NCBI RefSeq assembly: GCF_018860975.1
Contig: NZ_JAHKQI010000005.1
Coordinates: forward strand, 1-64,000
DNA from: Lentibacter algarum
Lineage (GTDB): Bacteria > Pseudomonadota > Alphaproteobacteria > Rhodobacterales > Rhodobacteraceae
Length of the DNA stretch: 64,000 nucleotides
Direction of reading: 5' to 3'
This document shows positions 52,901 through 61,550 of the stretch, piece by piece (positions within the stretch are counted from its first letter, which is position 1; each line of letters opens with the position of its first letter). A model generated the notes under the pieces. It was not told the DNA's origin and did not search any database. It worked only from the letters and a program-made list of their open reading frames with translations. A program made the position numbers and the translations under genes.

Positions 52901-53719
52901 ATGCAAGTTAACCAACACACCGACCGCAAAGCGCTGATGCAAAAACGCAAGCGAGCCTCGATTGGCAAGGCTGATTTCGTCAGCTTAGCTGCTCTCGATG
53001 AGGTGCAGTATCGGTTAGACTTGGTTAACAGAACGTTTAAAAAGCCACTTTTGGCCGGTTGGCAGGGCGGGCTTTGGGCCGAGCAACTGGCAAGCTTTGA
53101 TCAGACCGAGGACGCTGAAACACTTGATGTCTCGAGCAAAACGCATGATCTGATCGTTCATGGAATGTCTTTGCATTGGTCAAACGATATTGTTGGCCAA
53201 CTCATACAGTGCCGGAATGCTATGTTGCCTGATGGGCTGTTCATTGGTGTCATGTTCGGCGGTGAATCACTGCAGGAACTGCGCAAGGTTCTTGCTGAAG
53301 CGGAGTTGCAGTTCTACGGTGGCCTGTCTCCAAGGGTGGCCATGATGGCAGAAGTCAGAGATGCGGGGCAGCTGTTGCAGCGGGCGGGGTTTGCACTGCC
53401 GGTTGTTGACAAGATCGAGCTGAAAGCAAGCTATGAAAACATTTTTCATCTGATCCGAGATCTGCGCCATATGGGTGAAACGAGCGCATTGCATTTGCGC
53501 AAGCGTAGCTTTGAAAGAAAAGGGTTTTTTGAGTTGGCTAACGAGCTGTACAAGCAGCATTTTTCGCAGGATGACGGGCGAATCATTGCAACTTTCGAGG
53601 TTATGTTCCTGACAGGCTGGACGCCACATGAAAGCCAACAAAAACCGCTTAGACCCGGCTCTGCGAAAGCCAGATTGGCTGAGGCGCTCTCGACGATTGA
53701 AGTTCCACTGAAAGATTGA
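52901..53719 (+). CDS. SAM-dependent methyltransferase, NDUFAF5/BioC-like
   Basis: A 272-residue protein. DRKALMQKRKRA at the N-terminus, DLIVHGMSLHWSNDIVGQLI and MLPDGLFIGVMFGGESLQEL (post-motif), and PRVAMMAEVRDAGQLLQRAG match the methyltransferase family of NDUFAF5-type complex-I assembly enzymes. The glycine-rich SAM motif I is not obvious (segment LAGWQGGLWAEQ), so cofactor binding may be atypical. The start is ATG 52901. It precedes hemH by 32 bp. Confidence 0.82.
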   Translation: MQVNQHTDRKALMQKRKRASIGKADFVSLAALDEVQYRLDLVNRTFKKPLLAGWQGGLWAEQLASFDQTEDAETLDVSSKTHDLIVHGMSLHWSNDIVGQLIQCRNAMLPDGLFIGVMFGGESLQELRKVLAEAELQFYGGLSPRVAMMAEVRDAGQLLQRAGFALPVVDKIELKASYENIFHLIRDLRHMGETSALHLRKRSFERKGFFELANELYKQHFSQDDGRIIATFEVMFLTGWTPHESQQKPLRPGSAKARLAEALSTIEVPLKD

Positions 53720-53751
53720 CCACAACCAAACGATACGGTTTAGAGATACTT

Positions 53752-54807
53752 ATGACACAAGCAGACAGATCTGTGGCGTTGCGCCAATTACCCAAGGCGC
53801 ACCCCGAATTGAAAAAGCCGAAAATCGGAGTGTTGCTGGCAAACCTAGGCACACCGGATGACTACAGCTACTGGCCTATGCGCCGATATCTAAGCGAATT
53901 TTTATCGGACAAGCGGGTGATCGACTACCCTGCCTGGAAGTGGCAACCGCTACTGCAACTCGTGATTTTGTCAAAGAGACCATTCAGCAGCGGCGCGGCG
54001 TATAAGTCGATCTGGAATAATGAAGCGAATGAAAGCCCGTTGATGACGATCACCAAAGAACAAACGGCTGCGGTGTCAAAGCTGTTGGAGCAGGAGTTCT
54101 CGGGGGAGGTCGTGGTTGACTTTTGCATGCGCTATGGCAACCCGTCTACCGAAAGCAAAACCGCTGAAATGATTGCGCGAGGCTGCGATAAAATCCTTTT
54201 TTTCCCGCTCTATCCGCAATACGCGGGCGCTACTTCGGGCACAGCAAATGACGAGTTTTTTCGCGCCCTAATGAAGCAAACGTGGCAACCGAGCGCACGC
54301 ACTATGCCAGCCTATTTTGGTGACGAGCGCTACATTGCGGCTCTTGCCGACTCGATCGAGACACATGTTGGCGCTATGAAAAACAAACCTGAAACGCTTG
54401 TTGTGTCCTACCACGGTATGCCTGAGCGGTATTTGCAGCAGGGTGATCCATATCACTGCCAATGCCAAAAAACGACGCGACTCTTGCGAGAGCGTCTGGG
54501 ATGGACAGACATAGACATCATCACGACATTTCAGTCGGTATTCGGGCCTGAAGAGTGGCTCAAACCTTATACTGTGAAGGAAGTCGCGCGACTGGCCGCT
54601 GAAGAAGGCAAGCAAAACATCGCTGTTGTCGCTCCGGCATTCTCAGCTGATTGCATCGAGACTCTGGAAGAAATTAATGAAGAAATCCGCGAGGCTTTTG
54701 AGGAAGCCGGTGGAAAAGAGTTCAGCTATATCCCTTGCCTGAACGCGAGCACAGCACATGTTCAATTGATCGCTGACTTGATCAAAGAGAATTTGCAAGG
54801 CTGGTAA
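53752..54807 (+). CDS. hemH: Ferrochelatase
   Basis: A 351-residue enzyme inserting Fe2+ into protoporphyrin IX in the last step of haem synthesis. Conserved features are KIGVLLANLGTPDDYSYWPM, FFPLYPQYAGATSGTANDEF, the catalytic His in LVVSYHGMPERYLQQGDPYH and the acidic patch CIETLEEINEEIREAFEEAG. The ATG at 53752 follows a weak AGAGAT; a TTG at 53716 is unlikely. A hairpin at 54827-54850 follows. Confidence 0.96.
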   Translation: MTQADRSVALRQLPKAHPELKKPKIGVLLANLGTPDDYSYWPMRRYLSEFLSDKRVIDYPAWKWQPLLQLVILSKRPFSSGAAYKSIWNNEANESPLMTITKEQTAAVSKLLEQEFSGEVVVDFCMRYGNPSTESKTAEMIARGCDKILFFPLYPQYAGATSGTANDEFFRALMKQTWQPSARTMPAYFGDERYIAALADSIETHVGAMKNKPETLVVSYHGMPERYLQQGDPYHCQCQKTTRLLRERLGWTDIDIITTFQSVFGPEEWLKPYTVKEVARLAAEEGKQNIAVVAPAFSADCIETLEEINEEIREAFEEAGGKEFSYIPCLNASTAHVQLIADLIKENLQGW

Positions 54808-54826
54808 AAGCGATAAGGCACAAAAA

Positions 54827-54850
54827 AACGACAGCTCGAGAGCTGTCGTT
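54827..54850. terminator. Bidirectional terminator between hemH and the small membrane-protein gene
   Basis: AACGACAGCT (54827-54836) and AGCTGTCGTT (54841-54850) form a perfect 10-bp stem with a CGAG loop. On the minus strand it is followed by TTTTTTT, a strong terminator for the 59-residue protein gene. On the plus strand only TTCTT follows, so termination after hemH is weaker. Confidence 0.8.
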
Positions 54851-54874
54851 CTTAAAGTCTTTGAAGCTCAGAGC

Positions 54875-55054
54875 TTAGCTTGCAGCAGCGGCCGCAACAG
54901 CTACAAGGATCAGAAGCGGGATAATCATGCCGCCTGAAGAGCTAGCAGCTTCTTCAACGATCACAGGTGCTTCGATCATAGGATCTGACATTGAACCGGC
55001 TTGAGCAGCCGAGGCAGCGGCAACGAGTGCGGCAGCAGCAACGATATTTTTCAT
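54875..55054 (-). CDS. Small exported membrane protein of 59 residues
   Basis: A short gene with an excellent ribosome-binding site (GGAGGAAG, 5 bases before the ATG at 55054) and its own terminator. The product has a signal peptide (MKNIVAAAALVAAASAAQAG), a short acidic linker (SDPMIEAPVIVEE) and one C-terminal hydrophobic helix (GGMIIPLLILVAVAAAAA). I recall similar tiny proteins beside hemH in Rhodobacteraceae. The function is unknown; haem-related or envelope roles are only guesses from position. Confidence 0.8.
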   Translation of the reverse strand: MKNIVAAAALVAAASAAQAGSMSDPMIEAPVIVEEAASSSGGMIIPLLILVAVAAAAAS

Positions 55055-55188
55055 TTTCTTCCTCCAGAACTGGGTGCAAAGATTACCAATGCCCCAAACA
55101 ATTTGTCATGTACTTATTCTTAATCAGCAAGCGCAGCAAAATGCAAACCTATTAGATGCATAAATTGCAAAACTTCACCTCAATATCG

Positions 55189-55794
55189 TCAAATAAGCAA
55201 CACTTGTGTGCCCACTTTAGTAAGTGAGAAAAGTTCGGCGATCTGCTCGTTGTATAGCCCGATACACCCGTTTGATGATCGACGGCCAATTTTGCGCGTG
55301 TCATGGGTGCCGTGAATCCGATAATATGTCCACGAAAGATAGAGCGCGTGTGTGCCCAAGGGGTTGTCTGGGCCGGGGCCAACAAATTTGGGCCATTCCG
55401 GGTTGCGCTTAAGCATAGAGGGTGTTGGGCGCCAACTCGGGCCTTCAACCTTACGCACAATTTTGGTGCGCCCGCGGCGGGTAAGATCTTCGGTGAGCGG
55501 AACACTTGTCGGATAAAGCTTGTAAATGCTTTCATCTTCCGACCAGTAGTGCAGCGCGCGCGAAGTTGTATCAACCAACACAGCGCCGCCTTTCAGGCTA
55601 TTGAAATAGGGCTGCCACTTCAGCGAACGGAAGCTTGAGATGTTGCGGCGCACAACTTCGTTGATGTCACGTTCGACCTCAACGGTTTCGTCGCCGTTAA
55701 CATCAGCTGTTTGGGCAATGGCAGGGGCAGCCAACAGCGAGGCACAACCTCCGACAAAACCACGTCGATTGAGAGAGAACTTAGAATCAGACAC
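55189..55794 (-). CDS. L,D-transpeptidase (YkuD) family protein with Tat-like signal
   Basis: About 201 residues. The N-terminus SLNRRGFVGGCASLLAAPAI resembles a twin-arginine export signal. The YkuD catalytic site is YRIHGTHDTRKIGRRSSNGC, followed by IGLYNEQI, with His and Cys in place. It would cross-link peptidoglycan 3-3 or attach lipoprotein. The GTG at 55794 is preferred because GGAG lies about 9 bases before; GTG 55803 abuts that site. It is one of two such genes flanking the CAP lipoprotein gene. Confidence 0.9.
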   Translation of the reverse strand: MSDSKFSLNRRGFVGGCASLLAAPAIAQTADVNGDETVEVERDINEVVRRNISSFRSLKWQPYFNSLKGGAVLVDTTSRALHYWSEDESIYKLYPTSVPLTEDLTRRGRTKIVRKVEGPSWRPTPSMLKRNPEWPKFVGPGPDNPLGTHALYLSWTYYRIHGTHDTRKIGRRSSNGCIGLYNEQIAELFSLTKVGTQVLLI

Positions 55795-55960
55795 GAGTGA
55801 CACTCCGAAAAGGGAACATTTATGTCTTATTATTGCGGTTTGGCCTCACTATCAAATCAATCTGCATAAATAAGCCGAGAGTTGCTTAACTGCGTTTGAT
55901 TGATCACAGTTTGCGAGTTAAACCCGACCTAACGTGAATTTTTTGTTCGAAAGGGGCGCA

Positions 55961-56470
55961 ATGCGTTTTCTTGGTAGTCTTTTAGCAGTTGCGATCTTGT
56001 TGTCGGCCTGCGCAACAACAACCACTCCTCAGTTGGGAGCGGATGGCAAGCCATTGCCTAAAATGTATCGGATTTCTAAGGGGGCAACCTCGAAAATCCA
56101 ATTCCGCATGCTTGATTCGGTTAATGCACTGCGTCAGGCAGCTGGCTTGAATGCCGTGCAGCTAAATGCGCAACTTCACGCCGCTGCTGCAACGCATTCG
56201 CGCGATATGTCGGTGCAAAACCGTCCTTGGCACTTCGGATCTGACGGCTCGTCGCCGATCGACCGTGTGCGTCGTGTCGGATATCCTGGCGTTTTGCTTG
56301 GCGAAAATATCTCGGAAACTTACGAAACCGAACTTGAAACGCTAGGGGCTTGGATGGAGCAACAGAGCACACGCGATGTTATCCTTGATAGCCGCGCCCA
56401 AAACCTCGGGTTTGCATGGTTTCAAGAAAGTTCAGGCAAAATCTGGTGGACGCTGATAATCGGCGGATAG
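55961..56470 (+). CDS. CAP/SCP-domain lipoprotein
   Basis: A 169-residue lipoprotein. The signal peptide ends in the lipobox LLSAC (FLGSLLAVAILLSACA). The CAP domain follows: RMLDSVNALRQAAGLNAVQL, AAATHSRDMSVQNRPWHFGS and GENISETYETELETLGAWME, with the His/Glu residues of CAP proteins visible. AAGGGG precedes the ATG at 55961. Its role is unknown; bacterial CAP proteins have been linked to the envelope or metal binding. Confidence 0.88.
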   Translation: MRFLGSLLAVAILLSACATTTTPQLGADGKPLPKMYRISKGATSKIQFRMLDSVNALRQAAGLNAVQLNAQLHAAAATHSRDMSVQNRPWHFGSDGSSPIDRVRRVGYPGVLLGENISETYETELETLGAWMEQQSTRDVILDSRAQNLGFAWFQESSGKIWWTLIIGG

Positions 56471-56482
56471 CGTCGGTAGATA

Positions 56483-56974
56483 TCACTTTCTGATTGTGAT
56501 TGGCGTGCCATTTTTGACCATAGCGTAGATTTCTTCCATTTCGCGGTCTTTGACGGCGATGCAGCCTGCTGTCCAGTCACGCTTTCCGTTACGGTATTTC
56601 TTGGGGCGCCCGTGAATAAAGATATCACCTCCCGGGCTTTTGCCGAGTGAGCGTGCCTTAGCGATGTCGTTTGCATTCGGATAGGAAATACCGATCGAAA
56701 GATGAAACTGGCTGTCTGGATTGCGACGGTCGATCGTATAACGCCCTTCGGGAGTTCTGCCGTCGCCCTCGACTTCCTTGTGGCCGTCGGGGGAAAAGCC
56801 CAAGCCGACACGATAGGCTTTAATCACTTCGGGGCCGCTTAACAGAAACATTCTACGTTTGGTTTTATCGACAACGACATGAGTGATCTCAGGCCCGTTA
56901 TACGTTTTAAACTTGCCGCAACTCGCGGTGAAACAAAGGGTTAGGGCGAGAAGTATGTATGAAATGACCCGCAT
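56483..56974 (-). CDS. L,D-transpeptidase (YkuD) family lipoprotein
   Basis: A 163-residue lipoprotein with lipobox TASC (YILLALTLCFTASCGKF). The YkuD domain reads THVVVDKTKRRMFLLSG, GDGRTPEGRYTIDRRNPDSQ, and the catalytic GDIFIHGRPKKYRNGKRDWT with AGCIAV (His...Cys). The ATG at 56974 is used; the frame's earlier start at 57004 would bury the signal. It is convergent with the CAP gene (12-bp gap). It is probably an envelope cross-linking enzyme, different in sequence from the Tat-type paralogue at 55.2 kb. Confidence 0.9.
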   Translation of the reverse strand: MRVISYILLALTLCFTASCGKFKTYNGPEITHVVVDKTKRRMFLLSGPEVIKAYRVGLGFSPDGHKEVEGDGRTPEGRYTIDRRNPDSQFHLSIGISYPNANDIAKARSLGKSPGGDIFIHGRPKKYRNGKRDWTAGCIAVKDREMEEIYAMVKNGTPITIRK

Positions 56975-57046
56975 CGTGCTGCTCTCTTTTTGCCTTTTTA
57001 GCAACTTTTAGCAGAAACAGGAACTATCGCTAGCCATTTTGTGCAG

Positions 57047-57364
57047 TCACGGCGCGTAACCCGTGAGAAATGCTTCTTTAGATAAAGCATAGCATTGCGC
57101 AACGGCCCGAACATCAATTGATTCGGGAGAACCACGTGCGGCGCTCTTCTCGCCGATTTGGCAAAGAGCGGAAAAGGCGGAAAATCCGAGATTGAGCGCG
57201 CAGCCTTTTAGAAAGTGCAAGCATCCCTCCAGTTCGCTGAGGTCCTTGCTCGGCAATTTGGCAAGTGCGTCTTCTACTTCAGCTAAAAAGACCTCAACGA
57301 TATCATCGAAGTCTTCAGCTCCGATGTCGTCTTTGAGCTCGGTCACTTTGTCCCAGTCAATCAT
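57047..57364 (-). CDS. Histidine phosphotransfer (Hpt) domain protein
   Basis: A 105-residue single Hpt domain: DFDDIVEVFLAEVEDALAKL, with the phosphorylatable His in LEGCLHFLKGCALNLGFSAF. It shuttles phosphate between histidine kinases and response regulators. It is divergent from an RbaY-like response-regulator phosphatase across 152 bp and is a plausible phosphodonor for its receiver domain. Confidence 0.88.
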   Translation of the reverse strand: MIDWDKVTELKDDIGAEDFDDIVEVFLAEVEDALAKLPSKDLSELEGCLHFLKGCALNLGFSAFSALCQIGEKSAARGSPESIDVRAVAQCYALSKEAFLTGYAP

Positions 57365-57516
57365 GGCGTGCCTCTTTGGATATGCTCAGTATGGACCGGT
57401 AAAGTTAAGGGAGCTTGAAGAGCAGTCTAAAACTGGAGAGATTTTCTACACTTCAAATTAAGTTGCGGCGGGTATTGGTGCTGCAAGACGGAGGGCGCTG
57501 TGCGTGGAGTTAAGAA

Positions 57517-58767
57517 GTGCAAAGTAATAGGCAAACAGAGGAAACCTCGCAGAAGGAGAAATACCTTGTTCTGGTTGTTGACGACAGCAAGCTGCAACGA
57601 ACTATCCTGCGTGTTAGCCTGAAAAAGTGGGGCTACCGTGTCGCCGAGGTTACTTCCGGGAGTGAAGCGGTCGAGTTTTGTGAGCATACATCGCCTGATT
57701 TGGTGATCAGTGACTGGATGATGCCTGAGATGGATGGAATCGAGTTTTGCAAGCGCTTCAAGGCACTGCAAAACGAGAGGTTCGGTTACTTCATTCTATT
57801 TACCTCCAAGAGCGAATCAACAGAAATTGCGCAGGGGCTGGAGAACGGAGCTGACGATTTCTTAACCAAACCTGTCAGTTCGACAGAGCTGCGTGCGCGG
57901 CTGGTTGCAGGCGAGCGCATTCTTGAAATGGAGCGGGAACTAAAGCGCAAAAACCACCTGATCAATGCAACTTTGGATGAACTGAAAGCGCTATATACCA
58001 CGATCGACAATGATCTGATTGAAGCCAAGCAACTGCAGCAGTCGCTGGTGCGCGAACGCTACAAAGACTTTGGCACCGCGCGCATTTCACTGCTGTTGCA
58101 ATCAAGCGGCCATGTTGGCGGTGATCTGGTCGGGTTTTTCCCGATAAATGATGAAGAAGTCGGCCTGTATGCGATAGATGTCTCTGGTCATGGAATCAGC
58201 TCTGCATTGATGACAGCGCGGCTGGCTGGCTATATGTCGTCTGCTTCCAAAGACCAGAACATCGCGATTGTGAAGCATGCGAGCGAGGGATACGTCCCGC
58301 TTGCACCTGCTAAGGTAGTCACCTCTCTCAATGACTTGGTTTTACGCGAAATGACGACCGAGCATTACTTCACGCTGATCTATGCGATCGCCAACCTGAA
58401 GACAGGCCGAGTACAGTTGTCACAGGCCGGGCATCCGCATCCACTGGTTCAGCGCAGAAACGGAACTATCGAAAGCCTTGGTGCCGGGGGGTTGCCAGTG
58501 GGGTTGCTGCCAGACGCAACCTATGAGGAGTTCGAAACCAGCCTTGAGTCAGGGGACAGATTGCTACTTTTCTCTGATGGTGTGTCAGAGTGCATGCGTG
58601 ATGACGGAACATTGTTTGACGATGAAGGTGTTGTCGAGTTTTTGCAGACCCGCTCGGATTCCAACAGCGCGGAATTGCTCGACAACCTAGTGTTTACGCT
58701 CGACAGGTTTGTTGGCGGTAATGATTTTTCTGACGATGTTTCGGCCATATTGTGGGAGCGGAGCTAG
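57517..58767 (+). CDS. Response regulator fused to PP2C/SpoIIE phosphatase (RbaY-like)
   Basis: 416 residues. The receiver domain has acidic Asp22-Asp23, phospho-acceptor Asp66 in LVISDWMMPEMDG and Lys in FLTKPVSS. A coiled linker (about 125-185) leads to a SpoIIE/PP2C phosphatase with HVGGDLVGF, AIDVSGHGISSALM, LLLFSDGVSE and DFSDDVSAI. The architecture matches RbaY, which in Rhodobacter capsulatus acts in a partner-switching pathway (RbaV/RbaW) affecting gene-transfer-agent production. The start is GTG 57517 with GGAG upstream. No RbaV/RbaW genes are visible here. Confidence 0.88.
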   Translation: MQSNRQTEETSQKEKYLVLVVDDSKLQRTILRVSLKKWGYRVAEVTSGSEAVEFCEHTSPDLVISDWMMPEMDGIEFCKRFKALQNERFGYFILFTSKSESTEIAQGLENGADDFLTKPVSSTELRARLVAGERILEMERELKRKNHLINATLDELKALYTTIDNDLIEAKQLQQSLVRERYKDFGTARISLLLQSSGHVGGDLVGFFPINDEEVGLYAIDVSGHGISSALMTARLAGYMSSASKDQNIAIVKHASEGYVPLAPAKVVTSLNDLVLREMTTEHYFTLIYAIANLKTGRVQLSQAGHPHPLVQRRNGTIESLGAGGLPVGLLPDATYEEFETSLESGDRLLLFSDGVSECMRDDGTLFDDEGVVEFLQTRSDSNSAELLDNLVFTLDRFVGGNDFSDDVSAILWERS

Positions 58768-58855
58768 CAGGAGACGGCGCAACGCACCCCCCAAGACTTG
58801 CACCTGTGCCTTGTGACGATTAGGTGCTGCATCTAGGCGCTGATAGGGTGATGAT

Positions 58856-59818
58856 ATGACGCAAGCAGAAAACGTAAAATGGGATGAACAGGTTTTGCCG
58901 TTCGAGCTCCGCAATTCTGACATTCGCGGGCGGGTTGTTCGGCTTGATAAGACAGTCAATGATATCCTTGCGCAACACAGCTATCCGGCAAAAGTTGAAT
59001 CACTGATTTCTGAAATGGTGATCATTACTGCGCTTTTGGGCAGTATGGTAGAACCACGCTGGAAGCTTTCGTTGCAAGTGCAAACTGATGGGCCAGTGCG
59101 CATGATCGCGACGGACTATTATGCCGCCGGGCAGGACGGTGGCGCAGCCAAAATTCGCGCCTATACAAGTTATGATGCTGATCGTCTTACCGAGGGTGCG
59201 CCGTTTGAACAACTTGGGCAAGGCTATTTTGCTGTGCTTGTTGATCAGGGAGAAGGCACAAAGCCATATCAAGCGCTTTCAGCGTTGACGGGGAGTTCTA
59301 TCGCCGAGGCGGCAGAGGGGTATTTTCAGAGCTCAGAGCAGATCGACACGAAACTACTTGTCGAGCACGGTGAGACTTACCTGCCAAACGAGCAGTCACA
59401 TTGGCGCGCGGCGGGCATTTTGCTGCAACATGTGCCGCGCTCGCGCAAAGAGATGGCGAAGGTTGAAGAGCTTGACGAACGTGAGCACGCACGCCGCAAA
59501 GATGAAGACTGGTCGCGGGTGAACATCTTGCTTGGCACGGTTGAAAACCTTGAGCTGTTGGGGCCATTTGTGTCACCGCCCGACCTTATCTGGCGCCTGT
59601 TCAACGAAGAAGCGCCAGCAGTTTATGAGCCCAGAAAAGTGCAGTTTGGTTGCACTTGCTCTGAAGAGCGGGTGCGCAACAGCCTGTCTATTTATGGCGT
59701 GAAGGACATTGAAAAAATGACAACGGAAGACGGCTTGGTGACCGCCGACTGCCAGTTTTGCAACCGGCACTTCGCACTTGATCCGGCAAGTGTCGGGAAA
59801 GACGGGAGCACGGCTTGA
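58856..59818 (+). CDS. hslO: Redox-regulated chaperone Hsp33
   Basis: A 320-residue cytosolic holdase switched on by oxidation. The zinc-binding cysteines are in FGCTCSEERVRNSL and ADCQFCNRHF (CxC...CxxC). Central features include ALLGSMVEPRWKLSLQVQTD and SGSS-like ALTGSSIAEAAEGYFQSSEQ. The stop overlaps the next gene by 4 bp (TTGA). The 88-bp gap upstream shows no clear RpoH promoter. Confidence 0.95.
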   Translation: MTQAENVKWDEQVLPFELRNSDIRGRVVRLDKTVNDILAQHSYPAKVESLISEMVIITALLGSMVEPRWKLSLQVQTDGPVRMIATDYYAAGQDGGAAKIRAYTSYDADRLTEGAPFEQLGQGYFAVLVDQGEGTKPYQALSALTGSSIAEAAEGYFQSSEQIDTKLLVEHGETYLPNEQSHWRAAGILLQHVPRSRKEMAKVEELDEREHARRKDEDWSRVNILLGTVENLELLGPFVSPPDLIWRLFNEEAPAVYEPRKVQFGCTCSEERVRNSLSIYGVKDIEKMTTEDGLVTADCQFCNRHFALDPASVGKDGSTA

Positions 59819-60408
59819 AACAGCAGCTTGATCAGTTGTTTAACGCTTTGGCGCGTAAGGCCGAGCCGTCTTCGGACTTTGATCTAAACTTCCAGACGCC
59901 GTCAAAGTTTGACGCTCTTCGGGCAGCAGCTGTTCTGGTTGCCTTCAAAGAAGATAACGGCAAACTAAGCCTCATCCTAACCAAACGTGCCAGTGGGTTG
60001 CGTCATCATCCCGGGCAAATTGCCTTTCCCGGTGGTAAGGTTGAGGATAGCGACACTTCAGACGAGGCTGCGAGTTTGCGGGAAGCCGAAGAGGAGATCG
60101 GACTTGCGCCCAGCTCTGTCGAAATCATTGGCAGTTTACCGACCCACACAACGGTTACAGGTTTTGCAGTGCGGCCTTTTGTCGGGTTGGTGCGCGCTCC
60201 TTTCACACCGTTGCTTGACGAGGGGGAAGTTGCCGAGGTGATCTATGCGCCTTTTGACCATGTTCTTGATCAGTCCAAATACCTCGTTCAAGGACGAAAC
60301 TATTTTGGGCAGTTCCGGAAGTATTACACGATCCCCTATGGGCCGCATTACATTTGGGGTGCGACGGCGCGGATGACTTATGGCTTGGCAAAACGGGTAT
60401 TGCTTTGA
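59815..60408 (+). CDS. CoA pyrophosphatase-like Nudix hydrolase (NudL type)
   Basis: A 197-residue Nudix protein with LTKRASGLRHHPGQIAFPGG and the Nudix box GGKVEDSDTSDEAASLREAE followed by EEIGL. The UPF0035/NudL pattern (LRxHxGQxxFPGG) points to CoA or acyl-CoA diphosphate hydrolysis. Translation starts at TTG 59815 overlapping the hslO stop (TTGA). The gene's own stop overlaps the cca start in the same way. Confidence 0.9.
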   Translation: MKQQLDQLFNALARKAEPSSDFDLNFQTPSKFDALRAAAVLVAFKEDNGKLSLILTKRASGLRHHPGQIAFPGGKVEDSDTSDEAASLREAEEEIGLAPSSVEIIGSLPTHTTVTGFAVRPFVGLVRAPFTPLLDEGEVAEVIYAPFDHVLDQSKYLVQGRNYFGQFRKYYTIPYGPHYIWGATARMTYGLAKRVLL

Positions 60409-61550
60409 AAAGCATAGGTGGAGAATGGGTTTCTAACGAAAGCGCTCAAGCTTTTTTGAGTGCAGCGGAGAAGGCGGGGTTCGAGGCGTATTTTGTCGGT
60501 GGATGTGTGCGCAACGCTCTGCTTGGCTTGCCAGTGAGTGACATCGACTTGGCAACCAATGCCCGCCCAGATGACGTTGTGGCCTTGGCTAAGGGGCTGG
60601 GCTTCAAGCCGGTTCCGACAGGGCTTGATCATGGGACGATCACGGTTGTCGGTCTGCAAGCGGTGTTGGAAGTGACGACGTTTCGTCACGATGTCGAGAC
60701 AGATGGGCGACATGCTGTGATCGCATTTTCCGACCAACTCGAAGTTGACGCCAAGCGCCGTGATTTCCGGATGAATGCGCTTTATGCTGACAAATCAGGC
60801 AAACTGTATGACCCGACAGGTGGGCTTGAAGACATTACTGCCAAGCGTTTGCAATTTGTCGGCAATGCGCAAGAGCGTATTCGCGAAGACTACTTGCGCA
60901 TTGTCAGGTTGTTTCGGTTCGCGGCGCAACTCGGTTTTGGGGCCAAGGGGCTTGATGCGGTAGCTTTGCAAGCATCTGGCAGGTTGTCTTACGGGCTTGG
61001 GCATGTGTCGCGCGAGCGAAAGACAGCCGAACTCATGAAACTCCTGAGCGCTGAGAACCCTTTTGAAGTGCTGCAAAGAATGCGCGATTGCGGTGTGCTG
61101 CACCGCGTGCTTCCGGGGGCAAGTTTGGCCGTGCTTGAGCGTTTTTTGCAATATGAAGATGATGTGCACCCTCTTGCCCGGCTGGCCAGTTTGACATTCT
61201 ACACAGACACCAACCAGTTGAGGCTTTCGAATGCTGAAAAGGCGGCCGTTGCAACGCTGAAAAGTTTTGCCCGGTCGGGCTGCTCACCAGAGGTGTTTGC
61301 TTACCGCCACGGAGCAGAGTTAGCCTTGCCTGCTGTCAGTGTTTCGTCGGCTGTTTACGGAGATGCTCCGAGCGAACCTGTGCAAGAAAAGATGCGCTGG
61401 GCTGCGAAGCAGAGCTTCCCGCTGGCGGCGCAAGATTTGATGCCTCGGTATAGTGGCAAAGCGCTGGGCGATGCTTTGAAGCGGGCTGAAAACGCCTGGA
61501 TATCTTCGGGCTTCACACTTGGAAAGCAGGCGCTCCTAGACGAGGAATGA
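60405..61550 (+). CDS. cca: CCA tRNA nucleotidyltransferase
   Basis: A 381-residue class-II nucleotidyltransferase adding or repairing the tRNA 3' CCA. AYFVGGCVRNALLGLPVSDI with DLATNARPDD gives the catalytic Gly-Gly and Asp-x-Asp, then HGTITVVGLQAVLEVTTFRH and RRDFRMNALYAD. The start is TTG 60405, overlapping the nudix stop (TTGA). It could be a poly(A)-polymerase-type enzyme, but the short C-terminus favours CCA addition. The stop overlaps convergent ilvA by 15 bp. Confidence 0.93.
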   Translation: MKSIGGEWVSNESAQAFLSAAEKAGFEAYFVGGCVRNALLGLPVSDIDLATNARPDDVVALAKGLGFKPVPTGLDHGTITVVGLQAVLEVTTFRHDVETDGRHAVIAFSDQLEVDAKRRDFRMNALYADKSGKLYDPTGGLEDITAKRLQFVGNAQERIREDYLRIVRLFRFAAQLGFGAKGLDAVALQASGRLSYGLGHVSRERKTAELMKLLSAENPFEVLQRMRDCGVLHRVLPGASLAVLERFLQYEDDVHPLARLASLTFYTDTNQLRLSNAEKAAVATLKSFARSGCSPEVFAYRHGAELALPAVSVSSAVYGDAPSEPVQEKMRWAAKQSFPLAAQDLMPRYSGKALGDALKRAENAWISSGFTLGKQALLDEE

